A stretch of 49,783 nucleotides of DNA from contig JAFRIG010000056.1 of assembly GCA_017432895.1 (NCBI GenBank), positions 1-49,783 on the forward strand, in the 5' to 3' direction. The DNA comes from Erysipelotrichaceae bacterium (GTDB lineage: Bacteria; Bacillota_I; Bacilli_A; Erysipelotrichales; Erysipelotrichaceae). Positions within the stretch are counted from its first letter, which is position 1. Each line of letters opens with the position of its first letter. The notes beneath the pieces were generated by a model that was not told where the DNA came from, made no database searches, and was given only the letters and a program-made list of their open reading frames with translations. Position numbers and translations under genes: made by a program. Below, piece after piece: positions 35,500-43,509 of this stretch.

Positions 35500-37065
35500 C
35501 TAGAACTTCTTTATCGCTTCCTTCTCTACGCTCAGACAGTTCTTATAGCTTTCAATGAAACGATCGAAGCCGGCCACTTCCTTATCTGAAGCCTTGATGG
35601 TCGTCGACTCGCAGGTATTGAATACTCTGTTATCCAGATAGTCTTCCAGAGTTTCGTTCTCTTTCTTCCACAAGCCATAGGCACAAAGCAACGCCATGCC
35701 ATAGGGGCCACCCTCGCCGGCTGTCTCCATGCAGGAAACAGGGGTATTGATCGCCGCCGAAAGGATCCTTTGGCCGACTCCTTCCGTCTTGAAGAAACCG
35801 CCATGACCATAGATCTTATCGATCTGTACGTTCTCTTCTCTTAAGATATCCATGCCGATCTTTAAGGTCGCCAAAGCGGAATACAGATGGGTCCGCATGA
35901 AATTGGATAAATCGAAAGAGGAATCGGCTTTTCGCATAAACAAGAGTCTTCCCTCATTGAGATCGGTCACACCTTCACCGGAATAGTAGTTATAACTCAA
36001 GAGTCCACCGCAATCATCATCACCTTCTAAAGCCTTATTGAATAAAGTCGTATACAAGGTATTGTTGTCAACGGAAAAACCAAAGGCTTCCAATCCCTGC
36101 CTGATGATCTTCACCCAGGCATTGATATCTGAGGTACAGTTGTTGCAATGAACCATGGCCACCGGGAAACCTGTCGGCGTGGTGACCATGTCGATCTCCT
36201 TGTGAACATTGAGCTTTTTATCGGTTACTACCATCGCAAAATCGCTGGTTCCGGCACTGACGTTGCCTGTTCTGACTCTGACCGAATTGGTAGCGACCAT
36301 CCCGGTCCCCGCATCACCTTCGCAAGGCATCACAGGAATACCTGCCTTAAACTCACCCGTCGGATCAAGATACAAAGCACCTGCTTCATTAAGTACTCCG
36401 GCTTCTTCCCCCGCCAGCATTACTTCGGGCAGCAGTTTTCGCAAATCAAAGCCATATGCCTTAACTTCGGCAAGTTCATTGAACTTTCTCAACATCTGCT
36501 CATCATAATCCAGAGTATCGGAATCGATCGGGAACATGCCCGAAGCTTCGCCGATCCCCATGACCTTCTTGCCTGTCAGAACATAATGGACATAACCGGC
36601 CAAAGTCGTGATATAGGAAAGATCATTGAGATGTTTTTCTTTGTTTAAAATCGCCTGATACAAGTGGGCGATGGACCATCTTTGCGGAATATTGAAACCA
36701 AACAGTTCACTTAACTTATCAGCCGCTTCACCCGTAATGGTGTTGCGCCAGGTTCTAAATTCACACAGTTGCCTGTCGTTTTCATCAAAAGGCAGATAGC
36801 CATGCATCATGGCCGAGATGCCCAAGGCTCCCGTCGTATCTAAAACGACATCATATTTTTCTTTGACATCTTTTTTTAAGTTTTTAAAACAATCCTGTAA
36901 ACCTTCTTTGACTTCAGCCAAAGAATAGGTCCAGATATTGTCCTTTAAACTGTTCTCCCAGCCATGGTCCCCCTGTGCCAAGACCTGATGGTCCTTTGAC
37001 AGCAGAACGGCCTTGATTCTGGTCGAACCCAATTCAATACCGATGACTGTATCTTTTAAATTCAT
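35500..37065 (-). CDS. FGGY-family carbohydrate kinase, probable L-ribulokinase
   Basis: This 521-residue kinase has the N-terminal phosphate loop of the actin-like fold (VIGIELGSTRIKAVLL, residues 7-22), the FGGY middle region (MPCEGDAGTGMVATNSVRVRTGNVSAGTSD) and the C-terminal ATP-site motif AGEGGPYGMALLCAYGLWK (about 445-465). It belongs to the xylulokinase/ribulokinase group. Placement directly after araA (2-base gap) suggests that it phosphorylates L-ribulose to L-ribulose-5-phosphate. It differs from classical AraB, so the name is given from context. No araD epimerase is present in the window. A GAGGTAA ribosome site precedes the ATG. Confidence 0.8.
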   Translation of the reverse strand: MNLKDTVIGIELGSTRIKAVLLSKDHQVLAQGDHGWENSLKDNIWTYSLAEVKEGLQDCFKNLKKDVKEKYDVVLDTTGALGISAMMHGYLPFDENDRQLCEFRTWRNTITGEAADKLSELFGFNIPQRWSIAHLYQAILNKEKHLNDLSYITTLAGYVHYVLTGKKVMGIGEASGMFPIDSDTLDYDEQMLRKFNELAEVKAYGFDLRKLLPEVMLAGEEAGVLNEAGALYLDPTGEFKAGIPVMPCEGDAGTGMVATNSVRVRTGNVSAGTSDFAMVVTDKKLNVHKEIDMVTTPTGFPVAMVHCNNCTSDINAWVKIIRQGLEAFGFSVDNNTLYTTLFNKALEGDDDCGGLLSYNYYSGEGVTDLNEGRLLFMRKADSSFDLSNFMRTHLYSALATLKIGMDILREENVQIDKIYGHGGFFKTEGVGQRILSAAINTPVSCMETAGEGGPYGMALLCAYGLWKKENETLEDYLDNRVFNTCESTTIKASDKEVAGFDRFIESYKNCLSVEKEAIKKF

Positions 37066-37067
37066 AA

Positions 37068-38528
37068 TTACCTCAGCTTCCAGACCAGATCCTTGATTAA
37101 GAGCTCATCTTCCAGCTTCTCGACCGTCGTATCCTTGTCGATATGGACAAATTCGATATCCATGAACTTCGCAAAGTCTCTCATCATCTCTGCCGTTACA
37201 TCGTAACTCAAGACCGTATGATGAGCACCGCCGGCCGTGATCCAGCATTCAACACCATCCGTCAGATCAGGCAAGGCCCGCCACATGACTCTGGCTACCG
37301 GCAGATTAGGCATCTCCATGATCGGCTTGACCGCTTCGATATCCTGAACGATCAGACGCAGTCTGCCACCCATATCGATCAAAGAAGCAACGATACCCTT
37401 ACCGGCCTTGCCTTCAAAGACAAGTCTGGCCGGATCCTTTTCGTTCATACCGATGCCTAAATGATGGGTCTCGATCCTGGGCTTATCAGCCGCTAAAGAC
37501 GGACACACTTCCAGCATGTGAGCACCCAAAGAATATTCACTGCCCTTTACCAGATGATAGGTATAGTCTTCCATAAAGGCGGAAGCACCGTTGCCGTTAT
37601 CACCCATAGCCTTCATGATAGCTGTCATAGCTGAAACTTTCCAGTCTCCTTCGCCACCATAGCCGTAACCCAAAGACATCAGATGCTGCGAAGCCAGACC
37701 GGGCAGCTGTTCCATGCCATAGAGATCCTGGAAGGTATTGGAGAAAGCCTTGCAGCCGTTTGCATCCATCATCTTCTTGATTGCGATCTCTTCCTTGGCC
37801 TGATATCTGATCGCTGCGATATTCTCGGTATTGATATCATAGTTTTCCTTATAGGTAGCAAATAAAGCTTCAACTTCTTCATCAGTTACTTCGTTCATGA
37901 CCTTCACCAGATCGCCAACCGCCCAGGTATTTACCTGCCAGCCCAAGACCTTCTGTACTTCGACCTTATCGCCTTCAGTAACAGCCACATCACGCATATT
38001 GTCACCAAAACGCATGACCTTCATATTTCTGGAAACATGAACGCCATATGCGACCTTTTCAAATTCGCACAGTCTTTCAATGACCTTTTCATCCTTCCAA
38101 TACCCGGCAATGACTTTTCTCGGCTTTCTTAATCTCGCCGCAATAAAACCATGTTCCCTATCGCCATGAGCAGCCTGATTCAGATTCATGAAATCCATAT
38201 CGATCTCATCATTGGGGATCTCCAGGTTGTATTGGGTAGCCAGGTGGCAATAAGGCTTCTGTAATAGATCTAAACCATTCAGCCACATCTTACTGGGAGA
38301 GAAGGTATGACACCAGGTGATGACGCCCAGACATTCATCATCATAATTGGCCTCTTTCATCACTTTCGTGATCTGATCGGCAGACATCGCCGTCACTTTA
38401 TAGACCAATGGATAAGGAAGTCTATCCGAGAGCCATTCAGCCATTTCGGCACTTCTTTGCGCAACCGTATCCAATACTTCCTGACCATAGAGATCCTGTG
38501 ATCCCACGACAAACCAGAACTGTTTCAT
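37068..38528 (-). CDS. araA: L-arabinose isomerase
   Basis: This 486-residue protein matches L-arabinose isomerase over its full length. Landmarks are the N-terminal FWFVVGSQDLYGQEVL, the MDFMNLNQAAHGDREHGFI region, the catalytic Glu-containing KGSEYSLGAHMLEVCPSL and the C-terminal WITAGGAHHTVLS. It converts L-arabinose to L-ribulose using a divalent metal in the cytoplasm. The frame is open 22 codons further upstream, but AGGAGG is placed for the ATG at 38528 and family members start with this MKQFWFVVGSQ. A small AGGTA/TACCT hairpin precedes the ribosome site in the leader. It provides the metabolic exit for arabinose released by the GH43 enzymes. Confidence 0.96.
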   Translation of the reverse strand: MKQFWFVVGSQDLYGQEVLDTVAQRSAEMAEWLSDRLPYPLVYKVTAMSADQITKVMKEANYDDECLGVITWCHTFSPSKMWLNGLDLLQKPYCHLATQYNLEIPNDEIDMDFMNLNQAAHGDREHGFIAARLRKPRKVIAGYWKDEKVIERLCEFEKVAYGVHVSRNMKVMRFGDNMRDVAVTEGDKVEVQKVLGWQVNTWAVGDLVKVMNEVTDEEVEALFATYKENYDINTENIAAIRYQAKEEIAIKKMMDANGCKAFSNTFQDLYGMEQLPGLASQHLMSLGYGYGGEGDWKVSAMTAIMKAMGDNGNGASAFMEDYTYHLVKGSEYSLGAHMLEVCPSLAADKPRIETHHLGIGMNEKDPARLVFEGKAGKGIVASLIDMGGRLRLIVQDIEAVKPIMEMPNLPVARVMWRALPDLTDGVECWITAGGAHHTVLSYDVTAEMMRDFAKFMDIEFVHIDKDTTVEKLEDELLIKDLVWKLR

Positions 38529-38572
38529 TTTATTGTTTCCTCCTGCAGGTAAAAAATACCTCTTACACTTAT

Positions 38573-38642
38573 ATTCTAGCCTTACAGGCCTCATTCATAA
38601 AGAAAACTGATATTACATTATGGACATTTATTGACATTTTGG
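38573..38642 (-). promoter_or_regulatory. araA promoter with phased repeats upstream
   Basis: On the minus strand a TAGAAT -10 (plus 38573-38578) has a poor -35 (TTTATG, plus 38596-38601). Just upstream are three copies of a unit with the core ACATT on the plus strand at 38615, 38624 and 38634, one helical turn apart (9-10 bases). The last, TTATTGACATTTTGG (38628-38642), resembles the TAATCCGACATTTTGG stretch before the araC-type gene at 19026. A weak -35 with phased sites suits an activator. Confidence 0.55.
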
Positions 38643-38708
38643 TTTAAATTAGAGCAATTAATTGATCAGGCGATCATTTCATTTATCTCATCATTTTCCA
38701 GTTTATAC

Positions 38709-38770
38709 TGACATGGTTATATCATTTTATCCTGACATTTTCAGATGTCATATATGACATTCAAGACATT
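38709..38770. promoter_or_regulatory. Cluster of TGACAT half-sites upstream of araA
   Basis: TGACAT occurs at 38709, 38733 and 38755, inverted at 38745, and as AGACAT at 38764. ATGTCATATATGACAT (38745-38760) is a perfect 16-base palindrome, and TTATCCTGACATTTT (38727-38741) is close to the TAATCCGACATTTT word seen at 19026. It is probably a distal operator for araA. The gene-free interval 38529-38855 is otherwise AT-rich leader and terminator sequence. Confidence 0.5.
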
Positions 38771-38798
38771 GCCTAAGAAGTGATCTTCCAAAGACATA

Positions 38799-38841
38799 TA
38801 AAAAATGTGGTTTCATTCCTCATTAGCAACGAAACCACATT
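38799..38841 (-). terminator. Terminator downstream of the GH20 pseudogene
   Basis: A perfect 11-base stem AATGTGGTTTC (38804-38814) with GAAACCACATT (38831-38841) is followed on the minus strand by TTTTTTATA. It lies 15 bases after the pseudogene's final stop codon. Confidence 0.88.
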
Positions 38842-38855
38842 ACATAAACTTAATC

Positions 38856-39378
38856 TTATTTCTTCATCATCTGTATCAACAGAAACGGCAGATCGCTCTT
38901 CTGGAATAACTTGGACATGAAACTGCCCGCAAACTCCTTGCTTGGAGCGGCACTTTCCACAGTGGACCCCCTTGTTTCCTCATCCATGGAACTGTTGATC
39001 ATCTTGAAGTAGGTTAAAGCTTCCTTTCTTCTTTTTCTTCCTCTAGGATCCCACCAGTCTTCAGCGGTAAAGTTTATTGATGAATGAAGATCTTTCTGAA
39101 TAAAGACTTTGAGTCTTTTCTTGAAGTCTTCTTAATCGGAATATTCAAAACCTGACCATCCTCTTTCAGCTAAGGCGTAGATGCGAGGGAACAGCCTTTG
39201 TTCAAGGGTTGTATTGTTGTCGATATGTTCGCTCCACACGCAGGCTTCTAAGCCTATAAGGGATTCATCATTAACGATGTTACTTTCTCCCAGATGGGGT
39301 ATAGTATCATACAGCTTCTTCATACTGGTCATACTGTAGGGATAATCAAGATAGTATTCAAACATATCACTGTAGATA
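38856..39378 (-). pseudogene. GH20 beta-N-acetylhexosaminidase remnant (5' truncated, internal stop)
   Basis: Reading the minus strand down from about 39378, the frame gives SDMFEYYLDYPYSMTSMKK, GLEACVWSEHIDNNTTLEQ and RLFPRIYALAERGWSGF, which is the C-terminal part of the GH20 barrel. An in-frame TAA (plus 39132-39134) interrupts it after GFEYSD. The same frame then continues EDFKKRLKVFI and on through a helical tail (SKLFQKSDLPFLLIQMMKK) to a TAA at 38856-38858. One base change would restore the frame. The N-terminal three quarters are absent, replaced by a transposase fragment. The natural terminator still follows. It once removed terminal beta-GlcNAc or GalNAc. Confidence 0.85.
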
Positions 39379-39441
39379 TACTCAAAGCTCAGAAGAAAGA
39401 AGGTGGCTTTCACCCAGGCAAATGAGGAGGAAGACGGATGA
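39376..39441 (+). pseudogene. C-terminal tail of a lost transposase
   Basis: The plus-strand frame after a TAG at 39373-39375 reads IYSKLRRKKVAFTQANEEEDG and ends in a TGA that overlaps the ATG of the AAA ATPase gene by 4 bases. This is the arrangement expected for the DDE transposase that normally precedes such ATPases. Only about 21 codons are left. The junction with the GH20 remnant lies near 39375-39385. Confidence 0.6.
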
Positions 39442-40238
39442 ACTATACCGCAAGATATTCTCTGGAGTTCAATCCCTTCATTAAAAACAGTAAGGAGATC
39501 CTGATCGAGACCAGTCAGTACAAGGAAGTCAGATTCCGATTAGACTATCTGTTACAGACAAAGGGATTCGGGCTCATTACCGGAGAACCGGGAAACGGCA
39601 AGACGACATCGATCAGAAACTGGGCGAATTCGCTCAACCCCTCCGCCTATAAGATCATCTATCTTCCCTTATCGACGCTGACGGTACAAGAGACCTACAG
39701 GCAGCTGGCCTTAGCACTTGGCATGGAACCCCGCTTCAGAAAACATGAGAACTTCGAAAACATCCAGTCTGCCATACGCAGGACTGTGATCGAAAAGAAA
39801 GTCACACCGATCATCATCATGGATGAGGCCAACTATCTTTCTTCGCAGGCACTCAACGACTTAAAGATCCTGTTTAACTTCGACATGGACTCCAAGGACA
39901 TGGCCGTGATCATCTTATCGGGCTTACCGATCCTGAACAACATCCTCAACATGCGGACCAATGAGCCTTTAAGACAGAGGATCATCACTTCCTACAACAT
40001 CGAAGGCTTAAGCATCGAAGAGGCAAAGAAATACATCAGAGGAAAACTGAAAGCGGCAGGCTGTCACAGTGAGATCTTCTCGGAAGCCGCTTTACAGGCG
40101 ATCTGTTCCTACAGCACAGGAAACCCAAGAGTCCTGTCAAAAGTCTGCAATGCCTGTTTACTGATCGGCGATCAACAAAACGAAAACACGATCGATGAAG
40201 AGATCGTGACACAGGCCATCAACGAGGTGGAACTGTAA
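39438..40238 (+). CDS. ExeA/TniB-like AAA ATPase of a transposition module
   Basis: This 266-residue AAA+ ATPase has Walker A GEPGNGKTT (49-57), Walker B IIIMDEAN (125-132) and a sensor-like region (NEPLRQRIITSYNIEG). The C-terminal helical lid contains STGNPRVLSKVCNACLLIG. It belongs to the ATP-binding partner proteins of DDE transposases (TniB/MuB/ExeA-like), which choose targets and activate the transposase. A GAGGAGG ribosome site precedes the ATG. Its transposase is reduced to a tail, so the element is probably dead even though this gene is intact. The small gene downstream starts on the last base of its stop codon. Confidence 0.85.
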   Translation: MNYTARYSLEFNPFIKNSKEILIETSQYKEVRFRLDYLLQTKGFGLITGEPGNGKTTSIRNWANSLNPSAYKIIYLPLSTLTVQETYRQLALALGMEPRFRKHENFENIQSAIRRTVIEKKVTPIIIMDEANYLSSQALNDLKILFNFDMDSKDMAVIILSGLPILNNILNMRTNEPLRQRIITSYNIEGLSIEEAKKYIRGKLKAAGCHSEIFSEAALQAICSYSTGNPRVLSKVCNACLLIGDQQNENTIDEEIVTQAINEVEL

Positions 40239-40441
40239 TGACATTAAACACAAAAGAGCTGATCGACCTGCTGGAATATATGCAGGAGATCATAGCCGAA
40301 AAAGAGCAGAAAACGGCAGACGCCCTTGTAGATATCTTCGCCTATATGGATAATATCGCCGATCAGATCCATCATCTTAAGCTCTCTGTCGAAAACAGAG
40401 AAACTGCAGAAACAAAAGAAAAGCCCTTTGGATCATCATAA
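40238..40441 (+). CDS. Small accessory protein of the transposition module
   Basis: This 67-residue acidic protein is one long predicted helix or coiled coil (LIDLLEYMQEIIAEKEQKTADALVDI at its start). It overlaps the AAA gene's stop by one base (TAATG) and ends inside its own terminator. Small third genes in this position are a recurrent part of such ATPase-bearing elements; the function is not known to me. Confidence 0.7.
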   Translation: MTLNTKELIDLLEYMQEIIAEKEQKTADALVDIFAYMDNIADQIHHLKLSVENRETAETKEKPFGSS

Positions 40442-40450
40442 GGGCTTTTT
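40419..40450 (+). terminator. Terminator of the AAA ATPase module
   Basis: A stem AAAAGCCCTT with AAGGGCTTTT and an 11-base loop ends in a T-run and overlaps the end of the small gene. The following 40451-40586 shows no gene; its last part seems to be degraded IS3 sequence. Confidence 0.85.
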
Positions 40451-40586
40451 AAATGCGAAGAAAGCAATATATCTACATCAGATAATATGACAGAAATCTT
40501 CAAATAATCTGAACAGAACCAGAATACGAAGCAGATCTGCCAACAAATAATGTTACAAACAGGTCGTCAGAGAAAGTGGGGAATAA

Positions 40587-41315
40587 CACTATAAGTACCG
40601 TAACAGCGAAGATAAAGACTATTACGATTATCTGATGATCAAGGAGATATTTGAGGATTCCAAGTGCACATATGGATCTCGCAGGATAGCGGAAGGTCTA
40701 AAGGTTAAATATGGTGTAATATTTAACCGCAAGAAGATCCAGAGGATCATGAATAAGTATTATCTTAAACCCAGATATTATAAAGAACCGAAACATGACA
40801 GTAATAAGAAACGATTGGAAGAGAATGTGAAACCTAATCTGCTTAAGAGAGATTTCACAGCTGATAAGCCAAATCAGAAATGGTGTACTGATGTCACCTA
40901 TCTGATACATAACAGTCAGAGAGCTTATCTGTCATCAATTATTGACCTCTATGACATGAAGATAGTAGCTTATGTCATATCTAGGACTAATAGTAATGAT
41001 AAACTCGTTATGGATACTCTTAATCAGGCTCTAGCCAAACGAAAAGACGTATATGGCTGTATCCTTCATTCCGATCAGGGTTTCCGATATACGTCCAATG
41101 AATATAAAACTATCTGTCAGGACAAGGAAACAATAATCTCAATGTCTCCTAAAGGGTCACCAGTCGACAACTCACCAATTGAAAGCTGGCATTCCTTACT
41201 CAAGAAAGAAGTTTTATACAGTAATAATATAACTTCTCTGGCTGAATATATCACTTTGGTTGAAGACTGGATCGAATTTTACAACACCTCAAGATTAAGG
41301 TCAAAAAAGAAGTGA
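40587..41315 (+). pseudogene. IS3-family transposase OrfB remnant (5' truncated)
   Basis: The frame is open from 40587 after an in-frame TAA and gives HYKYRNSEDKDYYDYL, then YGSRRIAEGL, the HTH_21-type region. The rve integrase domain keeps all three catalytic residues (counted from the Met at 40635: Asp86 in WCTDVTYL, Asp147 in LHSDQGFRYTS, Glu183 in NSPIESWHSLLKKE). The N-terminal portion and the whole of OrfA are missing, and the C-terminus ends early at SRLRSKKK, inside the terminator stem. It copies IS150-like elements in sequence style. It cannot transpose on its own. Confidence 0.85.
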
Positions 41316-41336
41316 TTTCATCAATCACTTCTTTTT
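41304..41336. terminator. Terminator at the IS3 remnant end, shared with the convergent operon
   Basis: A perfect 14-base stem AAAAAGAAGTGATT (41304-41317) with AATCACTTCTTTTT (41323-41336), loop TCATC, has T-rich flanks on both strands. It can end the remnant's transcript and that of the 45479-41390 operon. Confidence 0.88.
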
Positions 41337-41389
41337 GCCTTTTTTTATTCAGTGAACTAAATGGGGTCCACTGTCTGATGCGGCTGTTT

Positions 41390-42571
41390 TTAATCTTCAC
41401 GGAATACCAGCTGACTGAACTCGTAGAACGCTCTTCTCCAGCAGTTCCAGTTATGGGTCTGATCCGGTATCAGCATTCTGTGATAATGCGGATTCTGATC
41501 GATGCCGTATCTCGCAATGAAGGCATCGTCTTCCTCAAACTCATTCAGATGTGCTTCCACAGAACCGATCGAGCGGAAGAACAGTTTATAACTGTTCCAG
41601 AAATGATCGTAATCCTTCAGAATGTTCAGATGCGGATTGCCTTCGTGGGTGTTGTCCCTGTCACGGCAGCGGATATAGGTAAAGGAACCGATCGCTGCGA
41701 ACAGTTCCGGATGCCGCATGCCGATGTAGCACGCCTGCATGCTGCCGAGAGACAGACCGGCGATGCCTCTGCCCCATTTGTCCTTTCTGACACGGTATTT
41801 GCTTTCAATATATCTGCGGCAGTCGTTGGTAATGATACCCTCGATGCCGTCAAAGTCATTCATTTCCTTTTCATACGGTGCCTTCAGCATGCCGTTATTC
41901 ATCACGACGATAAACGGAACCGTCAGACCGTCCGCGATGTTGTTATCCATGATGTAGGGGAGTTTTCCGTTTCTGCACCAGCAGGTCTCATTCTCCCCGC
42001 CGCCATGCTGCAGATAGAGGACAGGATACTCATGATCGCCTTTCTCATAGCCCGGAGGCGTATAGACGATGCATCTGATGTACTGCTTCACGCTTTCGGA
42101 ATAGTAGATCTCTCTGGAAAGCGATCCGTGCGGTACATCTCTGAGATAGACATACGGTGTCGTTTCATCATAGACATCGATGGCATTGACTGCCTTGTTG
42201 CCGCGGAACTCCGTCGGCAGATACGGGTCCAGTACGGAAACTCCATCTACCTCAAAGAGCAGCGGTACGTCTCCGTTCAGCTGCAGATTTGCCGGCAGCA
42301 GTCCTTCAAAGACGCCGTCTCCCCGGTTGACCATTTCCACATCAAACTTCCAGACACTGATGCGATGACTCTTTACACGCACTTCCTTTGCGGCCGGAGC
42401 ATACATGCGTACGATAATATCTCCGTTTTCCAGATAGGTAACGTGTTCCATCACGTTATCCCCCGGCGCAGGAACCAGTGCTCTGCCGTTGGTCAGATTC
42501 AGCGGTCTGACCGGTTCAAAGGCATTCGGCTGGTCGGAAAATGATTTGTTCTGATAGATATCTGTATTCAT
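41390..42571 (-). CDS. CE1/Fes-type esterase with N-terminal CBM48-like domain
   Basis: This 393-residue protein has an N-terminal Ig-like early-set/CBM48-like domain (ENGDIIVRMYAPAAKEVRVK, about 48-135). A D-type esterase (alpha/beta hydrolase) domain follows, with YPVLYLQHGGGENE, the nucleophile Ser275 in GIAGLSLGS and His373 in PDQTHNWNCWRRA. Enterochelin esterases, feruloyl esterases and acetyl-xylan esterases share this fold. There is no signal peptide. It is the last gene of a four-gene operon, 8 bases after the FMN enzyme gene. Its base composition appears richer in GC than the glycosidase locus. The substrate is unknown; an ester of a hydroxy acid or plant phenolic would fit its neighbours. 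Confidence 0.85.
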   Translation of the reverse strand: MNTDIYQNKSFSDQPNAFEPVRPLNLTNGRALVPAPGDNVMEHVTYLENGDIIVRMYAPAAKEVRVKSHRISVWKFDVEMVNRGDGVFEGLLPANLQLNGDVPLLFEVDGVSVLDPYLPTEFRGNKAVNAIDVYDETTPYVYLRDVPHGSLSREIYYSESVKQYIRCIVYTPPGYEKGDHEYPVLYLQHGGGENETCWCRNGKLPYIMDNNIADGLTVPFIVVMNNGMLKAPYEKEMNDFDGIEGIITNDCRRYIESKYRVRKDKWGRGIAGLSLGSMQACYIGMRHPELFAAIGSFTYIRCRDRDNTHEGNPHLNILKDYDHFWNSYKLFFRSIGSVEAHLNEFEEDDAFIARYGIDQNPHYHRMLIPDQTHNWNCWRRAFYEFSQLVFRED

Positions 42572-42579
42572 GGTATCTC

Positions 42580-43497
42580 CTACATCTCATGAATCACGGT
42601 CGGGTCGATGGATCTCAGATCTTTTGATCCGGTACGGTTCATCAGTTCCCTGGTTCCTCCGGTCAGCTTCTTCAGATAGCTGACAACGCCTTCCGTTCCT
42701 TCCTTTACCAACGGCAGCATGTATCCTCTGGCCACACTTACGCCATCCGCTCCCAGCGCCAGTGCCTTGAAGGCTTCCACACCGCTCTTGATCCCGCAGT
42801 CTACGATCAGCATGAAGTCATCTCCGACCGCCTTACGGATCTCAGGCAGCACCATCAGCGGTGGTACGGAACTCTTGATGATGTTGTGATGATGCGAAAT
42901 GAAGCATCCGGCGCATCCCGCCTTCTTGCTTTCAAGAGCATCGTATACGCTTAATACGCCTTTGGTAAACAGCGGCACATGCAGCAGCTCTGCTGCTTCC
43001 CTGAGTTCTTCCGTCGTCTTCGGCCCGAAATCTCCGCCGCCGTGTTTATCGTATTCACCGTCTTCTCCATACGCATGGTCAATATCCACCGCCACCGCCA
43101 CGATTCCGGTGTCGTTCACTCTTCTTAATTCATTCAGGAAAACTTCCTGATCTCTGTGCGGTTTACAGACATAGCCGATCTTAGCGCCTGTCGCAACGGC
43201 TTCCGCCAGCTTGTTATCCAGCAGGGCATAGGAAGAGACCCAGAATACGGTGTTGGCTTCCTTCGCTGCCAGCGCCGCCTTCATAAACGCATTTTCTCCC
43301 ATCTTTCCCCAGCCGCCGATCGGACCCATCATAACCGGTGTGTCCAGTCTGTTTCCGCAGAAGTCAAATGTCATATCCGCCAGATCAGAATTGATCAGCC
43401 GGCTTTCGATCACCAGAGAATCAAAGTAATGCTGGGTGATCAGATCGCTGTTCCCGTTGAACTGCTTGATGAAATCGTTGATTGTTTCCGTAGCCAT
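42580..43497 (-). CDS. FMN-dependent alpha-hydroxyacid oxidase/dehydrogenase-like protein
   Basis: This 305-residue protein is a shortened member of the FMN alpha-hydroxyacid dehydrogenase family (lactate oxidase, glycolate oxidase, type-2 IPP isomerase fold). Visible motifs are PVMMGPIGGWGKMG (54-67, FMN loop), PLFTKGVLS (Lys179), and the phosphate-binding VDCGIKSGVEAFKALALGADGVSVARGYM (232-260). The family's active-site signature, usually SNHGGRQ, here reads ISHHHNIIK (200-208). A histidine is retained but the substrate-binding Arg is missing. It may therefore use an unusual substrate or have a different redox role. GGAGG precedes the ATG; the hydrolase gene ends 12 bases upstream. Confidence 0.8.
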   Translation of the reverse strand: MATETINDFIKQFNGNSDLITQHYFDSLVIESRLINSDLADMTFDFCGNRLDTPVMMGPIGGWGKMGENAFMKAALAAKEANTVFWVSSYALLDNKLAEAVATGAKIGYVCKPHRDQEVFLNELRRVNDTGIVAVAVDIDHAYGEDGEYDKHGGGDFGPKTTEELREAAELLHVPLFTKGVLSVYDALESKKAGCAGCFISHHHNIIKSSVPPLMVLPEIRKAVGDDFMLIVDCGIKSGVEAFKALALGADGVSVARGYMLPLVKEGTEGVVSYLKKLTGGTRELMNRTGSKDLRSIDPTVIHEM

Positions 43498-43509
43498 TTT
43501 TCCTCCGTT

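Noticed and set aside
38529..38594. Longer start for araA
   Set aside because: The extra 22 codons precede the AGGAGG site that serves the ATG at 38528, and known AraA proteins start at the conserved MKQFWFVVGSQ.
38613..38770. TGACAT repeats as transposon end repeats or a CRISPR array
   Set aside because: Copies are too short, unevenly spaced and partly inverted, and no spacers or cas genes are present; position before araA favours regulatory sites.
41312..42544. Plus-strand open frame of 410 codons opposite the CE1/Fes-type esterase
   Set aside because: It mirrors the esterase gene, which has a good ribosome site, CBM48-like and hydrolase motifs and operon context; the plus frame has none.
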